Shown here: piece by piece, positions 37,960 to 49,559 of the stretch | Layout: every line of letters starts with the position of its first letter | Position numbering within the stretch: position 1 is the first letter of the stretch | Source: Cryptomeria japonica | Lineage: Eukaryota; Streptophyta; Pinopsida; Cupressales; Cupressaceae | Reading direction: 5' to 3' | Assembly (NCBI RefSeq): GCF_030272615.1 | Contig: NC_081406.1 | Span: 185,853,770 to 185,917,769, forward strand | Length of the DNA stretch: 64,000 nucleotides | Position numbers and translations under genes: made by a program | The notes under the pieces: generated by a model | Seen by the model: only the letters and a program-made list of their open reading frames with translations | Databases searched by the model: none | What the model was told of the DNA's origin: nothing

Positions 37960-39120
37960 AATACTTTGCTTAGATGTTTAGAAACCGAAGAGTCCCAATG
38001 TGCACTATCTGAGGTTCATGAAGGTGTTTGTGGATCCCATTCAAACAGTCTAACTTTAGCACAAAAACTACTAAGGGTTGGCTACTATTGGCCAGACATG
38101 GAGAAAGATGCTATAAAATTTGCTAAAACCTATGAAAAGTGTCAACTACATGGGCACCTTGTTCATGCTCCAGCAACGGATCTCATACCCTTTGTGACAC
38201 AATGGCCCTTTCAGCAGTGGGTGTTTGATCTAATTGGTCAAATATATCCTGCATCATCTAACGGCCACAAATTCATTATCACTACCACTGAATACTTCAA
38301 TAAGTGGGTAGAAGCAATTCTTCTCATCAAAGCCATGAGAAAACAAGTAGCTCTCTTTATTCTTAATTATATCATCTGTAGGTATGGTATACCTTCATCT
38401 ATCATAACTGACAATGGAGGACAATTCAAGAACAAAGATTTGGATGACCTTTGTGAGAAATTTAAAATCAAACAACACTAGTCTTCAGTATATTACCCTC
38501 AAGGTAATGGACAAGCATAGGCATCTAACAAAAACCTACTAATTATCTTGCACAAAATAGTGAACAAATCCAGGAAGGATTGGCATCTGCAGCTCAATCC
38601 TGCACTATGGGCTTATAGAACAAGTATCAGAACACCTACTGGGGCTACACCTTTCTCATTGGTGTACGGGTCTGAGGCACTACTACCTATTGAAGTGGAA
38701 ATACCATCTCTAAGAGTTTCATTGCAAGGTCTTGTTACTAATGAAGACTATAGAATATCTAGATTACAAGAGCTCGAATTGCTAGATGAGCATCGACAAG
38801 TGGCTTTTCATCATATCAGAGTGTATCAAAAGAGAATGTCCAAAGGATATAACAAGAAAGTTCAACATTGCAAATTTCAGGTTGGTGACTTGATTCTAAG
38901 AGAGAATCCTAAAAATCAACAGTTTCGAGACAACAAAGGGAAGTTTGAACCCAACTGGCTAGGTCCCTATATCATTACTACAACTTTTGGCTCAGGTTCC
39001 TATCAACTCTCAATATCAAAAGGAGAACAACTCTGTGAGCCGATCAACACCATCCATCTGAAGAAAATCTTCACCTCAATATTCTCTACTCCAGCAGCCT
39101 ATACAGCGAAGATGTCCTAA
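37960..39120 (+). pseudogene. Gypsy integrase
   Basis: Integrase inserts the cDNA. The zinc-binding region shows EVHEGVCGSH (both His present), but the first Cys of the CxxC pair reads Tyr (YEKCQLHGHL, about 38130). In the core the first Asp is in WVFDLIGQI (about 38225) and the second in ITDNGGQF (about 38408). The codon expected for the catalytic Glu, in GNGQ-A-x-ASN, is TAG at 38518-38520, and another stop lies at 38479-38481. The C-terminal region 38548-39117 is open: ALWAYRTSIRTPTGATPFSLVYG, then a GPYIITTTFGSGSYQL SH3-like part and a closing TIHLKKIF. The polyprotein ends with TAA at about 39118. Confidence 0.85.
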
Positions 39121-41000
39121 AAAAACCCTAAAAATCAGAAAAAGTCCTAAAGAAATCATAAAAATCAGAAAAAGTCCTGAAGAAATTCAAAAAAAAAAAA
39201 GAGAAAAAGAAAAATAGAAGAAAAAAGGAAAAAAGAGAGAAAATACCTTGGTGAAAACCTGGTAAACAAGCACCTTGGTAAAAAAATTAAATGAATGAAT
39301 CTTTGCCAAGCAGGTGAAAATTTGGTAAACAGATGCCTCTTGTACTCAAATGCTCCATCTATCAACGCAACGTTGGCATTCCTTCTTTCCTACATATTTG
39401 CTTTCACTTGTACATATTTCAATTGCTTTCGTGACATCCTAGTTCATTGGAACCCTCATGGCTTGAAACCGAGCATTGTCATAATCTTAGGTTAATCAAT
39501 AGAGCACATTACATGTCCTAAGCAATATCAACCAAGCCAATCTTACGTCAGTGAAGCCTGGTCATCCACTCCGAGTCAGTCACCTATCTCCTGACTACTA
39601 AAGAGTTTTATCACTGAGTTAACAAGAAAAACAACATACCAGAAAACAATCACTAAATAGTTTGAGCTATGAATGAAAATTTTCTTTGTATGTTGTCTTT
39701 TATATTGGTTTTCAATTATTATCCCTCTGAGTAACTCGAGGAAGTCTATCTTGACTAAGAGGAGCAAGGATTGGGGGCATAATATTTTCTTTGTTTTTCT
39801 GCTTATAGGAATGATTCCAATGATCTAGAAACATCTAAATTAGCTGGGTGTCTATGATAAGAGCCTTCACATCAAGGTGAATTCGCCTCACATACCTCAA
39901 CTTTGCTTATTTGAATGCTACAGGGAGGTTCCATATCATTTCTTTGTCTATTTTGAGGGAATTTCTTCACTGTGCAATCCGTGTCCATGCGCAATCTGTC
40001 TAAGGATATGAACGAGAAAAAAAGGGTCATTGCGGACAAGATAATTAATATTGCACATGAAAGGCAAGGAACTCTAATCTGCCTGTTGTGGTTGTAAAGC
40101 GCTCAATGATGACAATTAAGCTTTTGAAAATCCAGTGACTAGGTTTAGGTTACATTTCACATATCATCTTGCATTTCATTCTACATCTCGTGAATTTAGA
40201 GTGATTTTGATATAATAACAATTCTCTCTTTATCTTCTGAATGAGAGTTGGCAGCATCATCATTTCTTAGCTAAGTGGTCTCTTTTTCATCATTGTTTCT
40301 CCGATCGAGTACTTGTGTATTGAGATGTTAACTGCATACATGGGCATATTATATAGATTCATACATTCATTATTACTCATTTGCATTCATCTTATTACAT
40401 AGAAAAAAAGAAAAATAAATTGCATCATTCATATTGCTCATTCACACTCATTTATTTGCATATGAAAAGAAAGAAAAATAGACATCCATATTCATTTGCA
40501 TTCATACATTCATGCTGAAAAGAAATGCATACATATAGAATAAAGCATATAAAGACATCTCATAACCAATCAACACAAGTATGATGAAGTCAAATCAGAT
40601 CTTGTATATATATCATGTCAAGTATAAGAGTACAAAGTGATGTCAAATGACATATACAAACTCCCATCGGAGAAAGAATCATATAGGCTACAAAAAATGG
40701 GTGTGTCTACAAAAAAAATTCCAAGCTACACAAAAAGGAATAATCTAGCTCGCACCCTCTCCCTCATCGCTTGGTGGAGGAGGAGGAGCCTGATGCCCAG
40801 GATCCTATCAAGGTGCTCGTGCTCCCTCTGATCAGGACATATACTATGAATAGGGTTGCACCTATTGTGCAACAGGAACTACAACCCTATATGCTACTAC
40901 GTAATACGCTGCCCTACTGCTCTGGAGAAGGACCTCCTATCGTAGAGACTCTATCTCCGCTCTCGACTCTACTCTCAATGCTATGATCTGGGATCACGCT
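39121..41000. other. Spacer between gypsy pol and the antisense gene
   Basis: No sustained coding frame. Just after pol comes a short tandem AAAAATCAGAAAAAGTCCT unit (39126-39180), a purine-rich run (39185-39245) and a repeated GGTGAAAA(C/T)(C/T)TGGTAAACA motif (39251 and 39313). Near 40370-40510, CATTCAT/CATTTGCATTCAT text recurs. The minus strand from about 41340 downwards probably carries the proline/serine-rich tail of the PMD gene. Confidence 0.55.
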
Positions 41001-42283
41001 CAGCCCTCACCTCAGCCAGCTGAGTCTGCAACACTATCAACTGTGACTACAGCTCTACAAGATGTGCCCTCATCTACCGTCCAGTATCTGTCCCCTTCTC
41101 TCTCATAGGCCCCCCATCTCCACCTCCACCACCACCTCCACCCTGCTCCTCTCTCCACTATCACACCTATCTAGGAGCTCCTCGCTCCTCCTCCATCCCA
41201 CCCACTCATTGTAGGGATCCACCCTCACCCCTTTGTTGTCCACCCTTAGCTAGTACCCTGCTACTGCTAGCACCTGGATCACCACTACCTCATTGCAGAG
41301 CCTCAGCTCTCTGTGCCTGACCTTGCCTTTGGCCCTATCTCTGGCCCTATCCTTGTGCTAGTGTGGGGGAATCCTCCTCAACATCCTCAATATGAGGAGC
41401 CTGCTCGCTCGAGTCTGTAAAACATGGGAGTGGATGCTGCTGAAAATGATCTCTATACTGTGGCAATACCCCCGCATCTTCTATATCATCCACGTAATCC
41501 CACCTCAGGTGGTGTAACCCTATCAAATCCTGTATTGCCAATGCGTATGAGGACCGTGGAGACCATCCCTGTCTCTCCTCATCTGCATATCAAGCATACA
41601 TTGTATACTCCTGCGAGATCCCTTGGGGCTGGCCATACTGCCTCATCACTCACAAAATGACGAATCGCTCCACAATAGTCTATGACTTCCCATTCAATGG
41701 GCATGTAACAAACAGGTCCCTATGAACTAGCCACCAATCATCCCATGGTTCGAACCCTCTGTATGGTCTCCATACGATGACTATCAGGTCGTCGAGTTGC
41801 TGTCTCTAGAAGTTTGTCTTGCCTAGACGGGGTTGTGTGATATATCTAGCATACTTGTAAATGATTGGCTGCCCAAGCTCTCTGCTGTCTGCTACTATGG
41901 GCCGACAAATAGGAAGGTGCTCCCAAGCCCACATCTATAAAATGTACACACCTGCGGCCATGCTCTGCCAATCTCTGTATACGATCTCATGCATCTCCCG
42001 ATACATGTGGGCCAATAAACAAGAGCCCCAGCCAAGTCTCTGAGGGGTCTCTATCAACCTCTCTAGCATCCAACCCCATCCGCTCTGGAAACCTTGTTGC
42101 CCCTTGTCTGGCATCAAAAGCACCCGATGAACCCTACTAGAACACATGCTAGGGGATACTCCTCACTGTATCTGCTCATAATTATGTCCCAACTCATGGA
42201 ACGAGTCAAAATGTCTGGATCCCTGAATACGTTCCTCACTGCCTGCAGTCCAGGTAACAACATGGTATCATAATCCACCTTAT

Positions 42284-43767
42284 TGTAAAGTTCTGATGCC
42301 AATAGCTAACAAGATGAGAGGTGGGGGGGTGAATCATACAAACTTAATCTTCCATAAAATCAACAGATTCAACCTCGGTAACTTATACTTCAACAATATA
42401 ACCAAAAACTGCTAAACATGCAAACTCATAAACACATAATCATCATAACACATATAACATCAGATTTAACATGGAAACCCAAACAGGGAAAAACCACTAT
42501 GGGATTTCAGACCCACTAAGAAATATACTCTTTTAGAGTATGCTCGGTTAAAAGCAAATCCTGTTAAAGATTACAAACACATTGCTAGATGTGACCTGGT
42601 TAAGGGATTTCCCTCAGATCTGTTAGGATCTTCACTTTGTTAGAAGTGACCTTATTAAATGATTTCAAACACTCATTTAGAATGTTCCCTTGCTAGAGGG
42701 TTTACAAATAAGACTGTTAAGTCCACTCGGTTAAGAGATTTTCTGTCACTTACAAAATAAACAACAGTAATAAATATATCTGCAACTTCACATCTAAAAT
42801 GCTAAACCAGATTCTTATTTGCTCAAAACAATCTTGTCATAGAACTTATCTTGTCCCTCTGCTGGGCTCTTTACTCTATTATTCAAATAGGTCGTCAAGC
42901 TTCTATGCTTGGTAATCACTATGTAGCATCCCTGTGCTTACACTTGCCCGCATACATTGTTTATCAACAATTTCTTATTTATAAACAATTTGCTAACCAC
43001 TGAATTTCCTTGATCACATTTCCCATGATCAATCTTAGCCATCAGATCTTCAATCTTGACCATGTTCAATGCATCCTTCGATCTGAAAATGTTTTGCCTT
43101 TCCTAGGGACTTGCATTCCTTTCTTGGAACTTGCACAAGGTTATTGCGGTTCAATCTACGCTGTAGATCTTCCTGTCGATCTTCTATTGCCATATATCCT
43201 TAACAAACTTCATGCACGACATACCAATCATTTATTCATCTCCAGCTCATTAGCATCCTTCATTAAATAATGCTTTTATCCATCCAATGCGATCTATCAT
43301 AACTCGGTTGCAACTCATTAAATACTAAACTTTACTTGATAGACATTCCGCCTTCATTAACCAATATCGATAACCTTAGGGTTTACCGACTAGGTTCTTT
43401 ACTCGGTTACATAGTATAGTATTAACCTTACAATCAACAACATATGTAGGATATCAAAACAATCTAAACATCATGATCTCATCATTGTCTAACTCAGTAA
43501 TAGTTGCCCATTGAATAACTTATTTCTCCCCTTTCTTATCACATTCTTTCTGTGTCACTTACTGACCACTTAATACTCATCAAAACATACTTCTTAAGAT
43601 ATGGCAACATCATACTGAATCAGAAAATCAATTTCTTGACATCAATGACAAAATAATGTTATAAAGATAGTTATCATCCCTTTTCAGTTATATCAAATAA
43701 TCTTCAACAACCTTCTCAATATCCTTAATGAATATCAACAATATTTCTTTCTATTGAAATGCCAACA
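42284..43767 (-). mobile_element. Solo LTR splitting the PMD gene
   Basis: Begins TGTAAAGTTCTGATGCC and ends GAAATGCCAACA, with no interior. The flanks cttat (42279-42283) and cttac (43768-43772) are a 5-bp target duplication with one mismatch. Removing it rejoins the PMD reading frame exactly. The antisense U5 block GAGAGGTGGGGGGGTGAATCA lies near 42310. Confidence 0.8.
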
Positions 43768-44040
43768 CTTACCCCTAGCAAAAGGGATATGAAGGATCCT
43801 GTACACATCCTTGGAAGAGATAGTCAACTCCCCAACTGGCAAATGAAATATATTATGCTCTGAATGAAATCTCTCTACCAATGTTGTGAGCATCCCATGG
43901 TTCACATGGATATCAGGTAACCTCAACAGATGAGTCAAGCCGCACATATCAACATGAGCCTGCTCAACCTCAGATAAATCTTGAACTAATGCCATAGTGG
44001 GAGGATACATGCATCTAAAGAGCATAGGAGGTAAGCGCAC

Positions 44041-44505
44041 CTGCAACAATCCAACAATGAAGCATCAAAAAATATTCCAAATGAGCCTACATGAGAAGCA
44101 AAACATCACGCAAATCCAACTAAGTCAAATGCAAAATAAAATTTTCATGTTTACACCCTCAAAAATGCTCACTATCTTTCGTACGACAAAACACAGAGAA
44201 GCAGCATCTCGTACGAGTCAAGAATAGGTGTCGTACAACAAAACAATCTCAAACGACAATTTATTAGAGTGTGCACGACAAAATGGTCTTTTTACAGACA
44301 TGTCGTACAACACATTGGTGGCCCTAGAACGATAAATCTAATAGTCTAAAATGACAAAACAAATTTTACTAGTTTCTCGTACAAGACAGGATTCTGTCTC
44401 ACACGATAAACCGAGACACCCGACCCAAAACCCATGAAAAACTTAAAAAATGCATTAAAAAATTCAAAATTGGAAACACAAACAGGCTTAAGATTGATCA
44501 CTTAC
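44041..44505 (-). other. Intron of the antisense PMD gene
   Basis: On the minus strand it runs from donor GTAAGT (44505 down) to acceptor TTGCAG (44041-44046). The flanking exons join in phase 0 onto a conserved PMD start. It contains five TCGTACGA/TCGTACAA motifs. Confidence 0.75.
44179..44384. repeat. TCGTACGA-type motif cluster in the PMD intron
   Basis: TCGTACGA at 44179 and 44209; TCGTACAA at 44231, 44303 and 44377. CACGACAAA and CACACGATAAA near 44275 and 44400 are related half-motifs. It is the same motif as in the leader 14 kb away. Confidence 0.8.
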
Positions 44506-44651
44506 CGCTGGCTCATAGTTTTGGGGTTGATTATATCTCATCTGGTGCTCGAATCGATGCTGATGAGTAGGGACCACCATTTTCTTCGCAGAAGGCTTTT
44601 TGAATTTTCAAACTTGGAGGGCCAAAATGAATTGAAAATGACACTTTTGTC

Positions 44652-44661
44652 CCATATATAG
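44652..44661 (-). promoter_or_regulatory. TATA-like box of the antisense PMD gene
   Basis: The minus strand reads TATATATGGG about 75 bases upstream of the exon 1 ATG, a normal distance for a plant pol II promoter. No other TATA element lies nearby on that strand. Confidence 0.55.
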
Positions 44662-45132
44662 CCAAAAACCTAATTTTTCAACTTGCTCCGATGGGCATGA
44701 AAATTGTATCCTTAGCTAATTTGATCATTCTAATTCCATTTTCAGGATCGAAATCGAAATTCGAGATTATTTTGCTAGTCAATTTCAGAATTTGGACCAC
44801 TTAGCACTTTTCATCAAATGTTCTTTCTTTAAATTTCACTCAATTTCTCGCAAATCAAATTGCATCTCAACTTAATTTCTATAAATCAACTTTGCGCTCA
44901 ATCAACACAAAAATTTTTAAAATTCCTTTGAATTAATTTGTGCTCAAAACAACTTATCATCCCTTAAATTGCCTGTCGTTATGTACCCTCGCTATTTTTT
45001 GATTTTGCTCCTGAGGGGGCATACTTGTGACCTTATGACCTCACATTCTTCAGTGTTGAGAAAATTTTCAAATATTCATCGAAACTCGAGCAAAACATCT
45101 TTTTCAACTAAAGAAAACCAATCAAATAAGAC

Positions 45133-45613
45133 CTCTTCGCTAGGGGCATCTCAACTTCATCGCTTTATATCAAGTTGAGATTTCTCAATCATCTAAATCA
45201 AATCAATTTCTAGGGGCATATCAGTTTCATCACTTCATATCAAACCGATATTTGTCTTTTATCTGAATCAATCTCTTAACGTTAAGGAGTTTCTTTGATC
45301 ACAATAAATCTAAGCAGGTGTTCAGTATTTGTTTCTTGATCAAGTTGACCATTTTATCTTTATCGTATCTTGATCAATCAAGTTCAATATCTATTTTTAT
45401 CATCACTCGCTGTGTCTAGATCGATCAAGTTCTAGATTAGTAAGATCCTCTTCTTGATCAATCAAGTTCAAGTACGGTATCTTTTGTTTTCTATCGTTCC
45501 TATGTTCAATCAAGTTTGGGATCGGTGTCGCTTTAATCAGACTTCATTCATCTTTGTCACTTCGAATCAAGCTTAACACCTCGCTTTCATCTAGTTCGTG
45601 ATCAATCAAGTTC
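45133..45613. repeat. Degenerate subterminal repeats before the 3' LTR
   Basis: Two diverged copies of CTAGGGGCAT(C/A)TCA...TTCATC...TATCAA lie at 45139-45250. Then a TGATCAATCAAGTTC-like motif recurs at about 45337, 45371, 45418, 45455, 45505, 45564 and 45599, with 33-59 base spacing. The stretch lies between the PMD promoter and the polypurine tract and has no coding frame. Confidence 0.65.
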
Positions 45614-45676
45614 AGAACTAGCGTCTCCTAGACATCAAATTTTCTTTGAACCAATGCACTGCTCACACATTAATTC

Positions 45677-45689
45677 AAAGAGGGGCAAA
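45677..45689 (+). other. Polypurine tract of the gypsy element
   Basis: AAAGAGGGGCAAA lies immediately before the TGTAATACCC start of the 3' LTR. Confidence 0.85.
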
Positions 45690-46728
45690 TGTAATACCCT
45701 AAAATTGGTCATCTAAACAATGAGCCCCTAATCTCGACAACATCACCAAGGTCCTAAGCAAAGGCAATTAAATAAATCTTGAGCACACAATTAATTCTAA
45801 ATCATCAAATGTCACATGGCAAAATTAATCAACCAATATTAATTAAATATTTATTTAATTAATTAAATCATTCCAAGTAAATCATTTTAAACAATTATCT
45901 TATTTATTTTATTAAATATCCTAGCATATTTAATTAAATAAATCAATTTTCCATCAAATCATCAAAAAGAGGAATTAATTTAATTAAACAAATCAATTGA
46001 GCACAAATCTTCAAAAATGGAAATAAATCAAAAAAGAAATTAATTGGAAAGAAAGAATTAAAAATTTGAGAAAAGAAATCAATTGGAGATAATCTTGAAA
46101 AAAAAATTAAAAATTGATGAATAATCTCACAGAAAGCAATTAAAATAATTAAATCCCAAAATTGAATGAAATAGAGAATAAATTAGTTTTTTCTGATTTT
46201 ATCTTAATTTTAGTTCAAATCCCTTTAAAACTGAGAAGAGCATCCAATCACATCAATTCACCTGGATTGTGCTTCCTCTTGGAAAATCTTGACTGTTCAT
46301 CATCATTTGATCTTAGCCATTGGTTTCTTTCTGAATTTTCTATAAATTCAGGCTCATCTCTCATTCAAAAAATCCTGGAGGCTGGAGAATATATTGTTAT
46401 TATTCTATTTTTGCTCTAGGTTCATTGAGAATATTGCATACATATTTAGATCATTTATCTCATTTATTGCTTAAATCATGTTAGATTAATCTCGCATCCA
46501 TCTAGCATTAATATCATGCTCGTATAAATTAAAATCCTTCGTCTTGATGTTGTCTAGTCACTGGTATTGATTATAATCTGAGAGCAATCTTATACTCGCA
46601 TCTTTTAGAAGGCAATGGGTTGATTTGTTATGGTTTTCATATACATGTTTATATCTGTTTAACCATGCATGTAATGACCTGATTGAAGTGTTGTGCTTAT
46701 AGATATAGGTCCACTTTTCACACAGACA
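45690..46728 (+). mobile_element. 3' LTR of the gypsy element
   Basis: TGTAATACCC to CACAGACA, 1,039 bp. It matches the 5' LTR with about 43 differences, mostly transitions. Confidence 0.9.
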
Positions 46729-46733
46729 ACAAG

Positions 46734-48050
46734 AGCCTCTGAAATCTCTTTTCTCAAAGGGATGAGCATTTCTAGTTTATGACCTAGTCTACATTCTAGT
46801 ACCTTTGCCTTGTATTTTATCCTTTCCTTCTCCTTCTCCAATTTCTCAAGTTTTTCTTCAAAACCTGATATTTCTTGTTCTACCGATATGGAGTTTGATG
46901 ACCCTATTAGATTATCAACAATGCCATTGATTTCCTTTTGAGCTCTGTTGATCTCTTTATCTATATCCTCTGTCAAAATGTTTGTCTTGCATGAATCTCT
47001 GTACAATTTCTTGAAGTCCATTATTGTCTTACCTAGTACCAGTAATAAAGCATCAATATGTTCCTTACATTTGTTTATTGATTCTACAAAGAAATTTTCC
47101 TTCTCTTTATTCATTTTCTCTCTGAAAGTCTCCTCATTGATCTGATCAACTGTTAGTAGATTGTCGGTTATATATTTAGATAATGTGTCTAATTTGCTTA
47201 AAGAATCTTTATTTTCTATATTACACTTGGGTGCAATCATCTTCAAAATTGGTATGGTGTCATCAATTGCCTTATATGCAAGTGCATTGCAGTCAGTTAT
47301 TTTATTAATAGAATCAAGTAATACCTCTGCTACATTTATTGGTCAGAATTCTATCAGTGAAGAATCAGATGATTGACCAACTGCCTTGACAATTTGTAAT
47401 CCGCCAGTGTGAGTAACTTCTTTGCTTATGGTGACCTCTGGTAGGTCAGTTTGAGTCTACATTTCTACAAGCAAGGGTTTTGGTTTCTCAGATGATGCCA
47501 GGTGGCACAGTCTCTGCATTAACCTTTACCTCATCCTTCTTCTCTTCTGATTTCTCAGAGTGTACCTCTACCTGTTTCTCAGAGCTTTCCACTGCCAGTT
47601 TTTCTGATTGTGACTCTGTGTTTTCTATCGGTTTTTCTTTGTTTACCTCTGAACTATCTACACCTGGTGTCTCAACAGATTTGTTAGTGCTATCAGTTGT
47701 CGGTTTCTCAGTATGTACATTAGTCTTTCCAATAACCAGGGGATCAGTTGACTATTCAGTTTGTTGCTCAACCCTAATTTCAGTGTTTCCAACTGTATCC
47801 TCAATATTTATCTCAACTGCAATGTTTTTTGTCGGTGGCTTAGTTGCCACATTTCTATTTTTAGTTGTTTCCTTATCAACCACAATGTTGACCTCTTGAG
47901 TGTCAATATTCATGGTATACAACACCTCAGACTTAGGATTGGTGTCTTCATGTGTTGTCTCCATACTCTCCACATTTTCTGTTACCGGTGGTGTATCAAC
48001 AGTTTGTGCTAGTGGAGTATCAGAAGAAGGTGGGGGCAAGTTATCTGTTA
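46734..48050 (-). pseudogene. Family Y3 second gene, piece 2 (C-terminal coiled coil and repeat region)
   Basis: Continues the Y3 gene from across the gypsy insertion. The C-terminal coiled coil carries SKYITDNLLTVDQINEETFR and EKLEKLEKEKERIKYKAK (47246-46734), aligning with 23221-22790 of Y2. Upstream is a Thr/Ser/Glu-rich segment (48050-47460) with the DTQEVNIVVDKE block equivalent to Y2. Frameshifts and stops are present. It ends at the target site (ccttt, 48051-48055) of the family X element; the gene resumes at 55775. Confidence 0.7.
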
Positions 48051-48055
48051 CCTTT

Positions 48056-49208
48056 TGATAAATACTAAGAGGGGGGGGGTGAATTAGTATGCCAAAAAAA
48101 TTTGCACTTAAACACTTTGCAAGATGAACAATAAGCCAGTAAAACAATTTAGCAGACAAACCGGTTAACAAACATGCAAACCAAATAGCTAATAATGCAT
48201 TCACCCACAGAAGAACAAACACAATAACATAAGAGATTTTGATGTGGAAACCCAAATGGGAAAAACCACGGTGAAATGGAACTCACAAGTAACTATCTAC
48301 AGAATAGAAACCAGACCGATTAAGGTCAGACCAGTTAAGGTCTTACATCATTCTTTACTAGAACAGATCCTGTTAGGAATCTCAATCTTTGTTAGGAGAC
48401 AAGTCCGATTAAAGACTACCTTGCTAGAGGATCTTAGATCCACAAATGTGAACCACCTTGTTAGAGGATTTACAAGAGGCTTTTGGGCCTACCTGATTAA
48501 GGGCTACAGACTTGTTAAAGATATGAGTAATCAACAAGTGAGTGATCTAGCACATAGCACAAATTGCTTGGTTAGATCCTTGATAGTTTGATCTTAATGC
48601 ATTACAGCACTACTTCAGTCTTCTACACATTCATACTCTCTCTAACTCTTCAGTTACCTTGAACCCTAGCAACAACATCAACCTCAACAACAACAACCTT
48701 AGAACCCTAGACATGATGTCCTTATAAAGGAAATTGATTTCATGTCGGTCCAATAGGATTACATTACAATTTCCTAGGTTCAATGCATCTGGACATATCT
48801 GGTAACACGACACAAAAAGCACCGTTATAGTGTTGGCACCATCAAACAATTAGTGGATGGTAACTCATCACAAAATGCTAGTTTGTAACTCATCACAGAG
48901 TATTATTGGTTCATACAAAATATCGGTTGCCGGTTTGTCAAAATGAAGACTGGTAAAAATGTGTTATGCCGCTTTAATCCCTTGCACCGCTTGCTATCCA
49001 TGAACCACATGGGGTCAACATGCCACTTCAGACTGGAAAACACATTCTGCAAAACATCAATAGTCTAAAGACTATAATACAACATACCTACAACATACTG
49101 GTTGGAACAAATATCGGTTGTGCTCTAACTCATACATATAAAGAGGATCTTAATGCAAGTGTGTGTCCATCAATGACAATCACAACATGAACATCAAAAA
49201 TGCCAACA
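48056..49208 (-). mobile_element. Family X copy B 3' LTR
   Basis: TGATAAATACTAAGAGGGG to ATGCCAACA. Compared with the partner LTR, the first 310 bases show about 25 differences by eye (about 92% identity), many at CG or former CG sites. Confidence 0.85.
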
Positions 49209-49224
49209 ATCTCCCCCTTTGGCA
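49209..49224 (-). other. Polypurine tract, family X copy B
   Basis: ATCTCCCCCTTTGGCA on the + strand, that is a purine tract on the element's sense strand, directly beside the 3' LTR. Confidence 0.8.
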
Positions 49225-49559
49225 TTGATGGTAACACTTAGGAAAATAAAATTTTGACATCTAAGTGTTTTACAACAAAAACATGCCATAAGAAAAATTG
49301 CTCCCGCTAAGCATATACACTATCCCTTAATCAATACAATGTATAGAAATTTTGCATACAGAGCATAAACATTGAGATATCAGAGCATATAGCATATATC
49401 AAAGCATATAGAAAAATTTTAAGTACCAGATACTTCTCCCCTATACTTCTCCAAAATAGAATACTTCTCCCCCTTTGCCAACAATGACAAAGTACCGCTA
49501 AACAACCCTGTTTCCATTTGATATAAAAATAATAAAAGTTTATGACAATAAGGAATAGT

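Larger units (their letters stand above)
41340..44580 (-). pseudogene. Antisense plant-mobile-domain (PMD) gene inside the gypsy element
   Basis: PMD proteins (Arabidopsis MAIN/MAIL1 family) act in silencing and expression of transposons and genes; element-borne forms have unknown roles. Exon 1 is 44506-44580: ATG followed by 25 codons and a GTAAGT donor. A 465-base intron ends in TTGCAG, and exon 2 starts at 44040 in phase 0. Exon 2 reads HVDMCGLTHLLRLPDIHVNH, MLTTLVERFHSEHNIFHLP, GELTISSKDVYRILHIPF (43960-43775). It is then interrupted by a solo LTR (42284-43767) and resumes with VDYDTMLLPGLQAVRNVFRD (42278 down), RLIETPQRLGWG, HMYREMHEIVYR, WRPYRGFEPW and IGLHHLRWDYVDD (41520 down). One frameshift near 42116 and stops near 41937, 41815, 41683, 41656 and 41592 disable it. 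Its own TATA-like box lies upstream. Confidence 0.8.
27998..46728 (+). mobile_element. Near-complete 18.7 kb Ty3/gypsy (Tat-like) element
   Basis: It is bounded by acaag at 27993-27997 and 46729-46733, a perfect 5-bp target duplication inside family Y3. It carries two LTRs of about 1,040 bp, a primer site, a long leader, gag-pol on the + strand, an antisense PMD gene and a polypurine tract. Tat-lineage assignment rests on the DGGAGLNI-type protease, the G-patch, a second RNase H after the first and a long region between integrase and the 3' LTR with an antisense gene. I count about 43 differences between the LTRs by eye, roughly 96% identity. Confidence 0.9.

Noticed and set aside
43010-43270. 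86-codon + strand frame
   Set aside because: Lies inside the solo LTR and has no domain or homologue among the other LTRs here.
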